The notes beneath the pieces were generated by a model that saw nothing but the letters and a program-made list of their open reading frames with translations, had not been told where the DNA came from and searched no databases. A program made the translations under genes and the position numbers. A stretch of 64,000 nucleotides of DNA from Comamonadaceae bacterium (GTDB taxonomy: Bacteria; Pseudomonadota; Gammaproteobacteria; Burkholderiales; Burkholderiaceae_C): positions 1 through 64,000 of the forward strand of contig JAACZV010000025.1 of assembly GCA_009996515.1 (NCBI GenBank), read 5' to 3'. The stretch's first letter is position 1. Every line of letters begins with the position of its first letter. This document shows, piece after piece, positions 18,112 to 28,077 of the stretch.

Positions 18112-18618
18112 ATGCGCAAACGCATCTACTGGCTGCTGCCCGACCTGGACAGCGCGCGTCGGACCACGGACGAGTTGCTGCTCGCCCGCATCACCGAACC
18201 TCACATCCATTTCGTGGCCGCCGAGGGCGCGCCCATGGAGGGGCTGCATGCGGCCAATGTGCTGCAGACCTCGGACCTCGTCGAGGCGGCCCAGCACGGC
18301 GCGCTGATCGGCTCCGGCCTGGGCGCGGCGGGCGGCGTCGCGGCGGCCTTCGCCCTCGATCCGGCCTCGCCGGCGGCTCTGGTCATCGGCGTGGGCGCCG
18401 TGGGCGCCATGCTGGGCACCTGGTCGGCCAGCATGATAGGCAGCTCGACGCCCAGCCGACGCCTGCGGCGCTTCGAGCGGGCCCTCGCCGAGGGGCAGTA
18501 CCTGCTCATCGTCGACGTGCCCAGTGCGCGGCGCCTGGAGATCGAGCAGCTGCTGGCGCGCACCCACCCCGAGGCGCATCTCGAGGGCCGCGAGCCCAAC
18601 GTACCGGCATTTCCCTGA
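18112..18618 (+). CDS. Small glycine-zipper membrane protein (DUF1269-like)
   Basis: This 168-residue protein begins [20 protein letters not shown]. It has a helical N-terminal domain, a central glycine/alanine-rich hydrophobic block (residues about 70-112; [20 protein letters not shown] and later [20 protein letters not shown]) and an alpha/beta C-terminal region ending in [11 protein letters not shown]. It resembles DUF1269-type proteins of unknown function. A strong GGAGGTGG at 18102-18109 fixes the ATG at 18112 over an upstream TTG. It is transcribed against its neighbours and splits the ileS-lspA pair. Confidence 0.65.
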   Translation: MRKRIYWLLPDLDSARRTTDELLLARITEPHIHFVAAEGAPMEGLHAANVLQTSDLVEAAQHGALIGSGLGAAGGVAAAFALDPASPAALVIGVGAVGAMLGTWSASMIGSSTPSRRLRRFERALAEGQYLLIVDVPSARRLEIEQLLARTHPEAHLEGREPNVPAFP

Positions 18619-18622
18619 GCAG

Positions 18623-18649
18623 CCCGGCGCCGGCCCGCCCGGCGCCGGC
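18623..18649. terminator. Paired GC palindromes between convergent genes
   Basis: CCGGCGCCGG occurs twice (18624-18633 and 18639-18648). Each copy is self-complementary and the two can also pair with each other over a 5-nt spacer. It separates the + strand small protein gene from ileS (-). No T tract is present, so terminator function is a guess. Confidence 0.4.
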
Positions 18650-18657
18650 AGGCGGCG

Positions 18658-21480
18658 TCAGGCGATGCTGCGGGTCTCGCCGGCGCCGTACAGATTGCTG
18701 TTGCAGCGCCCGCACAGCGTCGGATGCTCGGCGATCTGCCCGACGTCGGCACGGTAATGCCAGCAGCGCTCACACTTGGCGTGGGCGCTGGGCGTGACGA
18801 CCACGCCCAGTTGCGCGGCCGACACCAGCTTGACCGCCGACGTGATGAAGACGAAACGCAGGTCCTCGCCCAGGCTGCGCAGCAAGGCCTCGTCGCGTTC
18901 GTCCACCTGCAGCGTCAGCTCGGCCTGCAGCGAGGCGCCGACGGCGCCGGTCACGCGCACGGCCTCGATGGCCTTGTTGACCTCGTCGCGGATCTCGTGG
19001 ATGCGGCCCCACTTGGCGAGCAGCTCGGTGTCGGTCTTGCCGAAGTCCCAGTAGGTCTCGACGAAGATGCTGTCGCCCTTGGCGAACAGGCTCCAGGCCT
19101 CCTCGGCCGTGAAGCTGAGGAAGGGCGCCATCCAGCGCAGCATCGCATGCGTGATCTGCCACAGCGCGGTCTGCGCCGAGCGGCGGGCCAGGCTCTTGGG
19201 CGCGGTCGTGTAGAGGCGGTCCTTCAGCACGTCCAGGTAGAAGGCGCCCAGATCCTCAGAGCAGTAGACCTGCAGCTTGGCGACGACCGGGTGGAACTCG
19301 TAGCGCTCGAAATGGGCCAGGATGTCGGCCTGCAGTTCGGCGGCACGGGCCAGCGCATAGCGGTCCACCTCCAGCAGCTGCTCCGCCGGCACGGCGTCCT
19401 TCGCGGGATCGAAGTCGCTGGTGTTGGCGAGCAGGAAGCGCAGCGTGTTGCGGATGCGGCGGTAGCTGTCGACGACGCGGGCCAGGATCTTGTCGTCGCC
19501 GGCGATGTCGCCGGAGTAGTCGGACGCCGCCACCCACAGCCGGATGATCTCGGCGCCCAGCTTCTGGCTGACCTCCTGCGGCTGGATGCCGTTGCCCAGC
19601 GACTTGCTCATCTTGCGGCCCTGGCTGTCCACGGTGAAGCCGTGGGTCAGCAGGCCGCGGTAGGGCGCGCGGCCCTGCAGCGCGCAGCTCAGCAGCAGCG
19701 AGCTGTGGAACCAGCCGCGGTGCTGGTCATGGCCTTCGAGGTAGAGATCGGCCTCGGGGCCGGTCTCATGTGCCGCGCCGGCATGGCTGCCCTTGAGCAC
19801 ATGCTGGAAGGTGGAGCCGGAGTCGAACCAGACGTCCAGGATGTCGTTGCCCTTGCTGTACTGGGCCGCCTCGTCGCCCAGCCAGTCGCGCGCGTCCAGC
19901 TGCGCCCAGGCTTCCACGCCGCCCTGCTCGACGAGCTGGGCCGCGCGCTCGATGAACTCCAGCGTGTTCGGGTGCGCCTCACCGGTGTCCTTGTGCAGGA
20001 ACACGGGCAGCGGCACGCCCCAGCTGCGCTGGCGCGAGATGCACCAGTCGGGCCGGCCGGAGATCATGTCGTGCAGGCGGGCGCGGCCGTTTTCGGGGTA
20101 GAAGCTGGTCGCCTCGATGGCGGCCAGGGCCGTCTTGCGCAGCGTGTCGGGGGCCTTGTCCGTCGTGAACAAGCCCTCGCCCTCGTCCATGCGCACGAAC
20201 CACTGGGCCGCGGCGCGGTAGATGACCGGCGACTTGTGGCGCCAGCAGTGCGGGTAGCTGTGCGTGAGCTTGGACTGGGCCATCAGGCGGCCGTTGTCCA
20301 GCAGCGTCTGCGCGATGACGGCATTGGCCTTCCAGATGTGCTGGCCGCCGAACAGCGGCAGGTCGGCGGCGTAGGTGCCGTTGCCCTGCACGGGGTTGAG
20401 GATGTCGTCGAAGGCCAGGCCGTGGGCGACGCAGCTCTGGAAGTCGTCCAGGCCGTAGGCGGGCGCGGAGTGCACGACGCCGGTGCCGTCGTCGGCGGTG
20501 GCGTAGTCGGCCAGGTACACCGGGCTCTCGCGGTCATAGCCCGGATGCACGTGGGCCAGCGGATGCTTGAACTTCAGCAGCTCGAGCTTGCGGCCCGGCA
20601 CGACGGCCACGACGCTGCCTTCCAGCTGCCAGCGCGCCAGGCATTTCTCCACCAGCGCCTCGGCGACGACGAAGTAGCCCTTGGGCGTGTCCACCAGCGC
20701 ATAGGGCAGCTCGGGGTTGAGGTTGAGCGCCTGGTTGGCGGGGATGGTCCAGGGCGTCGTCGTCCAGATGACGGTGAAGGCCTCCTTGGCCAGCGGGGCG
20801 ACGGCGAAGGCCGCGGCCAGCTTCTCGGGCTCGGCGCTCAGGAAGGCGACGTCCACGGCCGGGCTGTGCTTGTCGGCGTATTCGATCTCGAACTCGGCCA
20901 GCGACGAGCCGCAGTCGAAGCACCAATAGACCGGCTTCAGGCCGCGATAGACGAAGCCGCGCTCGAACAGGCGCTTGAGCACGCGGATCTCGCCGGCCTC
21001 GTTGACGAAGTCCATCGTCTTGTAGGGATGGTCCCATTCGCCCAGCACGCCCAGACGCTTGAAGTCGGCGCGCTGCTGGTCGATCTGCTCGGCTGCATAG
21101 GCGCGGCTCTTGGCCTGCACCTCGTCGCGCGGCAGGCCGCGGCCGAAGGTCTTCTCGATCTGGTTCTCGATGGGCAGGCCGTGGCAGTCCCAGCCGGGGA
21201 TGTAGGCTGCGTCGAAGCCCGCCAGCTGGCGCGCCTTGACGATCATGTCCTTCAGGATCTTGTTGACGGCATGGCCCATGTGGATCTGGCCGTTGGCATA
21301 GGGCGGGCCGTCATGCAGCACGAACTTCGGCGCGCCGCAGCGCGCGTCGCGCAGGCGCTTGTACAGGCCTTGCTCCTCCCAGGCCTTGACCCAGCCCGGC
21401 TCGCGCTTGGGCAGGTCGCCGCGCATGGGGAAGGGCGTGTCGGGCAGGTTGAGCGTGGAACGGTAGTCCGGGGTGGTCAT
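18658..21480 (-). CDS. ileS: Isoleucyl-tRNA synthetase
   Basis: Charges tRNA-Ile and edits misactivated valine. The 940-residue class I synthetase carries the HIGH-type signature [19 protein letters not shown] near residues 58-76. The CP1 editing domain includes [17 protein letters not shown], and KMSKS is present as [10 protein letters not shown] near residue 620. The C-terminal zinc finger [12 protein letters not shown]...[10 protein letters not shown] is complete. The ATG at 21480 gives the usual start ([20 protein letters not shown]). ribF lies 73 bp upstream on the same strand, the conserved ribF-ileS pair. Confidence 0.98.
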   Translation of the reverse strand: MTTPDYRSTLNLPDTPFPMRGDLPKREPGWVKAWEEQGLYKRLRDARCGAPKFVLHDGPPYANGQIHMGHAVNKILKDMIVKARQLAGFDAAYIPGWDCHGLPIENQIEKTFGRGLPRDEVQAKSRAYAAEQIDQQRADFKRLGVLGEWDHPYKTMDFVNEAGEIRVLKRLFERGFVYRGLKPVYWCFDCGSSLAEFEIEYADKHSPAVDVAFLSAEPEKLAAAFAVAPLAKEAFTVIWTTTPWTIPANQALNLNPELPYALVDTPKGYFVVAEALVEKCLARWQLEGSVVAVVPGRKLELLKFKHPLAHVHPGYDRESPVYLADYATADDGTGVVHSAPAYGLDDFQSCVAHGLAFDDILNPVQGNGTYAADLPLFGGQHIWKANAVIAQTLLDNGRLMAQSKLTHSYPHCWRHKSPVIYRAAAQWFVRMDEGEGLFTTDKAPDTLRKTALAAIEATSFYPENGRARLHDMISGRPDWCISRQRSWGVPLPVFLHKDTGEAHPNTLEFIERAAQLVEQGGVEAWAQLDARDWLGDEAAQYSKGNDILDVWFDSGSTFQHVLKGSHAGAAHETGPEADLYLEGHDQHRGWFHSSLLLSCALQGRAPYRGLLTHGFTVDSQGRKMSKSLGNGIQPQEVSQKLGAEIIRLWVAASDYSGDIAGDDKILARVVDSYRRIRNTLRFLLANTSDFDPAKDAVPAEQLLEVDRYALARAAELQADILAHFERYEFHPVVAKLQVYCSEDLGAFYLDVLKDRLYTTAPKSLARRSAQTALWQITHAMLRWMAPFLSFTAEEAWSLFAKGDSIFVETYWDFGKTDTELLAKWGRIHEIRDEVNKAIEAVRVTGAVGASLQAELTLQVDERDEALLRSLGEDLRFVFITSAVKLVSAAQLGVVVTPSAHAKCERCWHYRADVGQIAEHPTLCGRCNSNLYGAGETRSIA

Positions 21481-21553
21481 GGCATGCGGCCAGGCGGCGG
21501 GCCTGGCGATCAGAAGACGGGAGGGCGACGACGGAGAGCGGCAGGGCGCCGCT

Positions 21554-22570
21554 TCAAATTCGGTCGCGCGTGGTCTGGCGACGCTGGGCGGCGTGGGTGG
21601 CCAGGAAGGCGCGCGCTGCTTCCGTGTCGGCGCGAATGGCGGCCGTGAGCGCATCCAGCCCGTCGTACTTGGCCTCGTCGCGGAGTTTGTGCAGCAGTTC
21701 CACGCGGGCGAGTTTACCGTAGCCCCCTTCGGCCGGCAGGGGCCAGTCCAGGCAGTGAACCTCCAGCAGCATGCGGCCGGCGTCCTCGATGGTGGGCCGC
21801 TGGCCCAGGCTGGCGACGCCGGGCAGCGGCTCGGGGGCCAGGCCATGCACCTGCACGACAAAAATGCCTTGAGCCGCCGGCTTGTCGTGAGGGAAGCGCA
21901 GGTTCAGCGTGCGAAAGCCGTCGGCGGCCCGCGGCCCGCTCTCGCCCAGCTGTCGGCCCAGTTTGCGGCCATGCGTGACATGGCCCGAGATGGCATAGGG
22001 CCGGCCCAGCAGCGCGGCCGCCGCCGCCATGTCGCCGGCCGCCAGCGCCTCGCGCACGGCCGAGCTGCTGACGCGCAGGCCGTGCACCTCGTAGCTCATC
22101 ATGCGGGCGACGTCGAAGCCGCGCGCCTGGCCGGCGGCGTCCAGCGTCGCGTAGTCGCCCTGGCGCTTGGCGCCGAAGCGGAAATCGTCGCCCACCAGCA
22201 CATAGCGGGCGCCCAGGCCCTCGACGAGCACCTGGCGGATGAAGTCCTGGGCCGGCAGCGAGGCCAGCGCCTCGTCGAAGCGCAGGATGACGACCTGGTC
22301 GATGCCGCAGCGCTCCAGTTCTCCGAGCTTGTCGCGCAGCGTCGCGATGCGGGCCGGCGCCAGCTCGGGCTTGCCGGCCTTGGCGGCGAAGAAGTCACGC
22401 GGATGCGGCTCGAAGGTCAGCACGCAGGTCGGCAGGCCACGATGTCGGGCCTCGGACTGCAGCAGCGCCAGCATGGCCTGGTGGCCGCGGTGCACGCCGT
22501 CGAAATTGCCTATGGTCAGCGCGCAGGCGGACGCGATGCCGGGATGGTGGAAGCCTCTGAAAACTCGCAT
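21554..22570 (-). CDS. ribF: Bifunctional riboflavin kinase / FAD synthetase
   Basis: Makes FMN from riboflavin and then FAD. The 338-residue protein has the N-terminal nucleotidyltransferase domain ([18 protein letters not shown] near residues 17-34; [11 protein letters not shown] near 51-61; [35 protein letters not shown] near 123-138; [15 protein letters not shown]). A C-terminal flavokinase domain follows ([17 protein letters not shown]-like region, [18 protein letters not shown]). The flavokinase loop contains a short insert between GRQLGE and NLNLRFP. The ATG at 22570 gives the typical MRVFRGFH start. It heads the ileS transcript. Confidence 0.96.
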   Translation of the reverse strand: MRVFRGFHHPGIASACALTIGNFDGVHRGHQAMLALLQSEARHRGLPTCVLTFEPHPRDFFAAKAGKPELAPARIATLRDKLGELERCGIDQVVILRFDEALASLPAQDFIRQVLVEGLGARYVLVGDDFRFGAKRQGDYATLDAAGQARGFDVARMMSYEVHGLRVSSSAVREALAAGDMAAAAALLGRPYAISGHVTHGRKLGRQLGESGPRAADGFRTLNLRFPHDKPAAQGIFVVQVHGLAPEPLPGVASLGQRPTIEDAGRMLLEVHCLDWPLPAEGGYGKLARVELLHKLRDEAKYDGLDALTAAIRADTEAARAFLATHAAQRRQTTRDRI

Positions 22571-22701
22571 GGGGTGGGATTGTCGGGGCTTCACCCGTCG
22601 CGGCGGTGGCTCCCATGGCTTGTAATCCACGCGCCGCGGCCCCCGCGCCTTGGAGACTGGCCGGCCGCCGGCGGCATGGAACTCATACAGGGAGAGAACA
22701 A

Positions 22702-24288
22702 ATGATCAAGCTTCGAAGAGGCCCGGGCCGCGCATGGCCTGTCTGTCTGCTCGTGGGCGGGCTGTTGGCCGCCTGCGGCGGTGGCGGCGGCGGTTCGACG
22801 CCCTCGTCGGCCGACACAACCCCGCCGGCCGTAGCCGCGGTCAGCCCGGCGGACAAGGCCAGCGGCGTCGCGGCGAATGCGCAGGTCACGGTCACGTTCA
22901 GCGAAGCGGTGGACTGCGCCAAGGCCGGCGGCGACTCGCTGACCGTCTCCCATGCCGGCGTGGCAGTGGCCGGCGCCGTGACCTGCAATGGCAGCACGCT
23001 GAGCTTCAAGCCCACGTCCGCGTTGCCGACCAACGCGACGCTGACGGCGACGGCGAGCGGCGCGATGACCGATCTCGCCGGCAACCGCCTGGGTGCTGCC
23101 CATGCCTGGCGGTTCGATGTGAGGCCCTGGACGGTCCAGGTGGGCGCGAGTTCGCTCGAGGTCGTGTCGATCGACGCCGCGGGCAATCTCTACGCTGCAG
23201 GCAGCACCGCCGCCAGCATGGACGCCAGCTTCCCCACCGGCGGCGCGCTGCTGGCCAAGTACGACGCCCTGGGCAACCAGTTGTGGGCCCGCCAGCTCGG
23301 GTCCCGCCAGGACTCGGCGACCGCCTTGACCATCGGTGCCGATGGCAGCGTCTTCGTCGGCGGCCTGGCGGACGACGATCCTGTGCGCAATCCCGGCCTC
23401 TTCAAGTCCGTCTTCATCGCCAAATACGACGCGAGCGGGACACAGCTCTGGCTGAAGAGGTTGGGCAGCCAGACCAACGACCTGCTGCGGGCGCTCCAGG
23501 CGGATGCCGACGGCAACGTGGTCGCGGTGGGCTACACCCAGGGCGACCTGTTTTCCCGCAACGCTGGCGGCAGCAGCGACTTCTTTGTCATGAAGCTGGA
23601 TGCAGCCGGCAACCTTCGCTGGGGCCGCCAGGATGGCGGGGCTCTGGGCGACAACGCGGGCGGACTCGCCGTCTCCGCCGCTGGCGAGATCTTCGTCGCC
23701 GGGTACGCGGGCACCGCCTTGCACGGCCAGGCATCCAGCGGCGGTACGGACGCTTTCCTCATCAAGTACGCTGCCGACGGTACTCGCCAGTGGACTCGGT
23801 TCATCGGCTCGGCGGGCTCGGACTATGGGGCGACGGTGCGTCGGGACGCAGCCGGGAACCTGTACGTGCTCGGTCGGACGTCGGGCATGTTTGCGGGGCA
23901 GTCGAGCGCTGGGGGGCTCGACGCCTTCGTGGCCAAGGTCGATGCGGCCGGTGCGCTGCAGTGGGTCCGTCAACTGGGCACGTCCGGAGACGAGTACCCC
24001 ACGGCGATGACGCTCAATGGAGCGGGCGGCCTGCGGATCGCGGGCTTCACGACAGGGGCCTTCCCTGGTGCCAGCAATGCGGGTGCCCAGAATGGCTTCG
24101 TGGCCCAGCTCGATGCTGGTGGCGCGCTGCAATGGGCTCGCCAGTGGGGCGGCACCGGCAGCGAGTATGTCTACGGCATGGCCCTGGACGCGGCAGACAA
24201 CACGTTCGTGGCCTCCACGAGGAGCGCACCGGGCTCGACTGGTGAGGCCTTCCTGCTGAAGTTCGCGCCGGACGGCACGCCGCGATGA
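22702..24288 (+). CDS. Lipoprotein with Ig-like domain and seven SBBP-type beta-propeller repeats
   Basis: This 528-residue predicted outer-membrane or surface lipoprotein has a signal peptide with lipobox LLAAC followed by six glycines. A bacterial Ig-like (Big_5) domain comes next (PPAVAAVSPADKASGVAANA...VTFSEAVDC). Residues about 150-528 form seven tandem repeats of about 50 residues with the pattern DAxGNlyvaGxT...AFvaKyDaaGxlqWxRQlG, which probably close a beta-propeller (SBBP/delta-60 repeat type). Function is unknown; adhesion or substrate binding are guesses. Codon third positions look less strictly G/C than the neighbours. GGGAGAG precedes the ATG. It stands alone, divergent from ribF. 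Confidence 0.8.
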   Translation: MIKLRRGPGRAWPVCLLVGGLLAACGGGGGGSTPSSADTTPPAVAAVSPADKASGVAANAQVTVTFSEAVDCAKAGGDSLTVSHAGVAVAGAVTCNGSTLSFKPTSALPTNATLTATASGAMTDLAGNRLGAAHAWRFDVRPWTVQVGASSLEVVSIDAAGNLYAAGSTAASMDASFPTGGALLAKYDALGNQLWARQLGSRQDSATALTIGADGSVFVGGLADDDPVRNPGLFKSVFIAKYDASGTQLWLKRLGSQTNDLLRALQADADGNVVAVGYTQGDLFSRNAGGSSDFFVMKLDAAGNLRWGRQDGGALGDNAGGLAVSAAGEIFVAGYAGTALHGQASSGGTDAFLIKYAADGTRQWTRFIGSAGSDYGATVRRDAAGNLYVLGRTSGMFAGQSSAGGLDAFVAKVDAAGALQWVRQLGTSGDEYPTAMTLNGAGGLRIAGFTTGAFPGASNAGAQNGFVAQLDAGGALQWARQWGGTGSEYVYGMALDAADNTFVASTRSAPGSTGEAFLLKFAPDGTPR

Positions 24289-24316
24289 AATCCGGGCCGC
24301 CGCGTGGCGGCCCTGG

Positions 24317-25036
24317 TCAGCCGACCTCTGCCGGGCTGTCGACCCAGCGCCATTCGCCCGGCTTGAGGTCCGCCGGCATCACCAGCGCGCCGAACTGCGG
24401 CCGGTGCAGCGACTCGACCCGGTTGCCGACGGCCGCGACCATGCGCTTGACCTGGTGGTATTTGCCCTCCACCAGCGTCAGGCGCAGCAGCGTCTCGTCG
24501 ACGATCTCGGCGCCTTCGGCCTTGCTGACCTCGGGCGGGCGCTGGAACTTGCCCTCGGGCTCGCGCAGTTCCACGCCGGCCAGCAGTTGCTCCACCATCG
24601 CCGCCGTCAGCGCATGCTTGCAGCGCGCCTCATAGACCTTGGGCACATGGTGCTTGGGCGAGGTCAGCTTGTGGATCAACGCGCCGTCGTCGGTCAGCAG
24701 CAGCAGGCCCGTCGTGTCCTCGTCCAGCCGGCCTATGGGCTGCACGCCGCGCTCGCGCAGCGGCGCCGGCAGCAGGCTCATGACGCTGGGGTGGTGCTTG
24801 GGTTTCTGCGAGCACTCGTAGCCGGCCGGCTTGTTCAGCAGGATCAGCGCCTTGTCGAAGACCGGCCATTCCTGGCCGGCCACCGTGAAGCGCAGCCCCT
24901 GGGTCTCGAACTCGGCGTCCGGGTCGTCGACCACCTCGCCGTGGACCGCCACCTCACCGTTCCAGACCAGGCCGGCACACAGCCGGCGCGTACCAAAGCC
25001 CTGACTGAAGAGAATCTGGGAGAGTCGCTGTTTCAA
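24317..25036 (-). CDS. rsuA: 16S rRNA pseudouridine synthase (RsuA/RluE type)
   Basis: This 239-residue protein has an N-terminal S4 RNA-binding domain (RLSQILFSQGFGTRRLCAGL) and an RsuA-type catalytic core: LILLNKPAGYECS near residues 68-80 and GRLDEDTTGLLLLTDDG near 105-121, whose Asp is the nucleophile. EGKYHQVKRMVAAVGNRVES is near 190-209. It resembles RsuA (16S U516) most closely because of KPAGYECSQKPKHHPSV. The start is TTG at 25036, overlapping the stop of the DUF3617 gene (TTGA), so translation is coupled; no ATG fits the S4 domain. Confidence 0.88.
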   Translation of the reverse strand: MKQRLSQILFSQGFGTRRLCAGLVWNGEVAVHGEVVDDPDAEFETQGLRFTVAGQEWPVFDKALILLNKPAGYECSQKPKHHPSVMSLLPAPLRERGVQPIGRLDEDTTGLLLLTDDGALIHKLTSPKHHVPKVYEARCKHALTAAMVEQLLAGVELREPEGKFQRPPEVSKAEGAEIVDETLLRLTLVEGKYHQVKRMVAAVGNRVESLHRPQFGALVMPADLKPGEWRWVDSPAEVG

Positions 25037-25575
25037 GGCTTGGCCTGGTCTTTCATCGGCTGGATGTTGCCGCAGTCGCTGCCCAGCCAGCGGGCCTCGC
25101 CGCTGAACGCCATGGTCTCGGCCTTGCCGTTGTGCTTGCGGGTGATGCGCACCTGGTTGCTGAAACCCTCGCTGCCCTTGAGCGTGACGGTGCTGTCGCC
25201 CTCGCCGGCGGGGTCGGTGCAGACGAAGTGGGTCTTGATGACGTTGCCGCTGCGCTTGCTGTCGTGCGTGCAGTTGCCGCGCTCGCCCATGGGTGCCAGG
25301 TTGCGCTCGGCCTGTTCCTTGGTGATGCAGGCCTTGATGGTCAGCGCGCCGCCCGACAGCCCCATGCTGACGCCGTGCTGGGCCATCATGCCGTCCATCA
25401 TCTTGCGCTGCTCGGGCGACATGTTCTCCATGGCCTTCTGCGCCTGGGCCATCTGGGCCTGGCGCTCGGGGCTGAGCTGGGGCGTCTGCGTCATCTCCCA
25501 CAGGCCGGGCTTCAGGGTCTGGGCCTGGGCCAGGCCGGCCAGGCCGGCGAGCAGCAAGAGGGCAGGGGCTTTCAT
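25033..25575 (-). CDS. DUF3617 exported protein
   Basis: This 180-residue periplasmic protein has a clear signal peptide (MKAPALLLLAGLAGLAQAQ). It is followed by LKPGLWEMTQTPQLSPERQA, the hallmark opening of DUF3617, and CITKEQAERN with paired cysteines later (CTHD, FVCTDP, SDCGNIQP) that may form disulfides. The Met-rich middle (MENMSPEQRKMMDGMMAQHG) is typical of the group. Function is unknown. It is the third gene of an operon with two acyl-CoA dehydrogenases and is coupled to rsuA. Confidence 0.85.
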   Translation of the reverse strand: MKAPALLLLAGLAGLAQAQTLKPGLWEMTQTPQLSPERQAQMAQAQKAMENMSPEQRKMMDGMMAQHGVSMGLSGGALTIKACITKEQAERNLAPMGERGNCTHDSKRSGNVIKTHFVCTDPAGEGDSTVTLKGSEGFSNQVRITRKHNGKAETMAFSGEARWLGSDCGNIQPMKDQAKP

Positions 25576-25589
25576 GGGCGTCTCCAGGG

Positions 25590-26717
25590 TTAGGCGAACA
25601 CCCCCGCAGTGTCCTGCATCCGCGCGCTGACTTCACCGAGGTGATGCAAGCTGTCCCCCCATTGCATCTCCATGACGGTCAGGCGCTTGAAGTAGTGGCT
25701 GCCGGCATATTCGTCGGTGACGCCGATGCCGCCGTGCATCTGCGTGCACTGCTGGCCGACGAAGCGCATGGCTTGGCCCAGCTGCACCTTGGCCTGCGAC
25801 AGTGCGCGGCGGCGCACGGCCGGTACGTCGCCCAGCCGCAGCGTGGCGTAGTAGCTCATGGAGCGGGCCAGCTCCAGCTGCATCTTCACGTCGGCCGTGC
25901 GGTGGCGCAGGGCCTGGAAGCTGGCGATGGCGACGCCGAACTGCTTGCGCGTGTTCAGGTAGTCGACGGTCAGCGCGAGGTATTGCTCCATGACGCCCAC
26001 GGCCTCGGCGGCCTGCGCGGCGATGCCGATGTCGGCGGCCAGCTCCAGCAGCGCGAGGCCCTGGTCGGGGCCGGCGATGAGCCGGGCTGGCGTGTTGTCG
26101 AGGTGAACCTCGGCGGCGCGAGCGCCGTCATGCAGCGAGTAGGGCCGCGTGTGCACACCGGCCGCCGCGCGCTCGACGAGGTAGAGGGCAATGCCCTCCG
26201 GGGCGTCGTCGGCGCCGGCCAGGCGGGCCGGCACGATGAAGGCGTCGGCCATGTCGCCGGCCGGCACCAGGCTTTTCACCCCGGTGAGCCTGCCGTCCAC
26301 GGCGCGGGTTGCCACGCGGTTGAGGTGGTAGCGCGATCTGGCCTCCTGGTGGGCCAGCACGACCAGCGCCTCGCCGCCGGCGATGCGCGGCAGCCAGTCG
26401 GCCTGCACGTCATCGGGCGCATGGCGCAGCACGGCCGGTGCGATCAGCGCGCCCTGGGCAACGGGCTCCAGCACGAGGCCGCGCCCGAGCTCCTCCATGA
26501 CCACCATGGCCTCCACGGCACCTTGCCCCAGGCCGCCATGGGCCTCGGGCACGGCCAGCGCGGTCAGGCCCAGGCCGGCCAGCCCTTCCCAGGCGGCGCG
26601 GTCGAAGCCCCCGGCGCGCGCGATCTGCGTGCGGCGCTCGAAGCCGTAGTCCTTGTCGACGAAGCGGCGCACGGCATCGCGCAGCGCCTGCTGGTCTTCG
26701 GTGAAATCGAAATCCAT
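25590..26717 (-). CDS. Acyl-CoA dehydrogenase, small partner of a pair
   Basis: This 375-residue FAD flavoprotein oxidises an acyl-CoA to the enoyl-CoA. It starts MDFDFTEDQQALRDAVRRFV and has AVPEAHGGLGQGAVEAMVVMEELG near residues 54-77. The C-terminal domain carries YLNTRKQFGVAIASFQALRH near 255-275 and QCTQMHGGIGVTDEYAGSHYFK near 327-348. The N-terminal substrate domain is divergent. This small/large arrangement resembles the pimeloyl-CoA dehydrogenase pair (PimC/PimD), a common Burkholderiales annotation whose true substrate is unproven. It begins 14 bp after the large partner. The ATG at 26717 follows GGGAGACAG. Confidence 0.9.
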   Translation of the reverse strand: MDFDFTEDQQALRDAVRRFVDKDYGFERRTQIARAGGFDRAAWEGLAGLGLTALAVPEAHGGLGQGAVEAMVVMEELGRGLVLEPVAQGALIAPAVLRHAPDDVQADWLPRIAGGEALVVLAHQEARSRYHLNRVATRAVDGRLTGVKSLVPAGDMADAFIVPARLAGADDAPEGIALYLVERAAAGVHTRPYSLHDGARAAEVHLDNTPARLIAGPDQGLALLELAADIGIAAQAAEAVGVMEQYLALTVDYLNTRKQFGVAIASFQALRHRTADVKMQLELARSMSYYATLRLGDVPAVRRRALSQAKVQLGQAMRFVGQQCTQMHGGIGVTDEYAGSHYFKRLTVMEMQWGDSLHHLGEVSARMQDTAGVFA

Positions 26718-26731
26718 CTGCTGTCTCCCTG

Positions 26732-27931
26732 TCAGCCGAGCACGGTCTGCGCGACGATGTTGCGCTGCACTTCGTTGGAGCCGCCGTAGATCGTGGTCTT
26801 GCGGACGTTGAGGTAGTTGCCGGTCAGCGGGATCGCATGCGAGGCGCCGCCTATCCATGCGCCGCCCAGCCACTGGTCACCCTGCCAGCCGGCCTCCATG
26901 GCCTCGTGCACATGGGGCAGGGCCAGCGGGCCGCCGGCCAGCATCATCAGCTCGGTGTAGCGCTGCTGCAGCTCGCTGCCGCGTATCTTCAGGAGGCCGG
27001 CCACGTCCAGCGGCTGTTTGCCGCTGCGCTCGCCGGACAGCACGCGCAACACCATCATCTCCAGCGCCACGACGTCGACCTCGCACAGCGCGATCTGGTC
27101 GCGAAAGCGCGCGTCGTCCATCAGCCCTTCCGCCTTGGCGATGCGCTTGAGCCGCTCCAGCTCGCGCTTGGCGCGGTTCACGTCGGCGATGTTGGTGCGC
27201 TCGTGGGACAGCAGGTGCTTGGCATAGGTCCAGCCCTTGTTCTCCTCGCCGATCAGGTTCTCGGCGGGCACCTCGACGTTGTCGAACCAGACCTCGTTCA
27301 CCTCGTGCTCGCCGTCCAGCATGATGATGGGCTTGACGCTGACGCCCGGCGACTTCATGTCGATGAGCAGGAAGGAGATGCCGGTCTGCGGCTTGCCCTC
27401 GGTGGAGGTGCGTACCAGGCAGAAGATCCAGTCGCCGTACTGGCCCAGCGTGGTCCAGGTCTTCTGGCCGTTGACGATGTACTTGTCGCCGCGGCGCTCG
27501 GCGCGGCATTTCAGCGAGGCCAGGTCGGAGCCCGAGCCGGGCTCGCTATAACCCTGGCTCCACCAGACCTCGCCGCTCATGATGCCGGGCAGGAAGCGCT
27601 GCTGCTGCTCCGGCGTGCCGAAGGCCATGATGACCGGCGCCACCATCACCGGGCCGAAGGGCACGATGCGTGGCGCGCAGGCGAGGGCGCATTCCTCCTC
27701 GAACAGATGGCGCTGCACGGCATTCCAGCCCGGCCCGCCGAACTGCTTGGGCCAGGCCCAGCCATGCCAGCCCTTGGCGCCCAGGATCTTGGCCCAGCGC
27801 TGCATGTCGTCCTTGTGCAGGCGCTGCGCGTGGCGCACCTTGTGGGCGATGTCGGCCGGCAGGTTGGCACGCACCCAGTCGCGTACCTCGGCGCGGAAGG
27901 CCAGCTCCGCCGCGGTGAAGTTGAGGTCCAT
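26732..27931 (-). CDS. Acyl-CoA dehydrogenase, large partner of a pair
   Basis: This 399-residue enzyme has the full acyl-CoA dehydrogenase fold. The flavin/substrate signature is GYSEPGSGSDLASLKCRAER near residues 131-150, with YIVNGQKTWTTLGQYGDWIF just after. The C-terminal end is the family's YGGSNEVQRNIVAQTVLG. It begins MDLNFTAAELAFRAEVRDWV. Together with the downstream partner it probably forms a heteromeric acyl-CoA dehydrogenase of the PimC/PimD style for medium-chain or dicarboxylic acyl-CoAs; specificity cannot be read from sequence. It is the first gene of the operon acd-acd-DUF3617-rsuA. Confidence 0.93.
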   Translation of the reverse strand: MDLNFTAAELAFRAEVRDWVRANLPADIAHKVRHAQRLHKDDMQRWAKILGAKGWHGWAWPKQFGGPGWNAVQRHLFEEECALACAPRIVPFGPVMVAPVIMAFGTPEQQQRFLPGIMSGEVWWSQGYSEPGSGSDLASLKCRAERRGDKYIVNGQKTWTTLGQYGDWIFCLVRTSTEGKPQTGISFLLIDMKSPGVSVKPIIMLDGEHEVNEVWFDNVEVPAENLIGEENKGWTYAKHLLSHERTNIADVNRAKRELERLKRIAKAEGLMDDARFRDQIALCEVDVVALEMMVLRVLSGERSGKQPLDVAGLLKIRGSELQQRYTELMMLAGGPLALPHVHEAMEAGWQGDQWLGGAWIGGASHAIPLTGNYLNVRKTTIYGGSNEVQRNIVAQTVLG

Positions 27932-28030
27932 GTCTCGCTGTGTCGTCGTGATGGGATGCCGGGCTTTTTAGCACGGTCGTTCGCATCGGGCTGTCCGGCC
28001 AGGGACAGCCGTGCAGGCCGGACGGACAAA

Positions 28031-28057
28031 CAAAAAGGCACTCCGAGGAGTGCCTTT
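28031..28057 (-). terminator. Intrinsic terminator of the PEP-CTERM gene
   Basis: GGCACTCC/GGAGTGCC arms, extended by AAA/TTT, form a hairpin at 28034-28057. On the minus strand it is followed by TTTTTGTTTG, a good U tract. It lies 20 bp after the PEP-CTERM stop. Confidence 0.85.
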
Positions 28058-28077
28058 CGGGGGCGGGCCGATCCGGA

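Noticed and set aside
18724-21648. Very long open frame antisense to ileS, and similar ones antisense to prsT (29284-32040), ribF, argG and the S9 peptidase
   Set aside because: In DNA of this GC content stop codons are rare in antisense frames. The translations are low-complexity (Arg/Gly/Ala/His-rich), match no family, and mirror well-supported genes.
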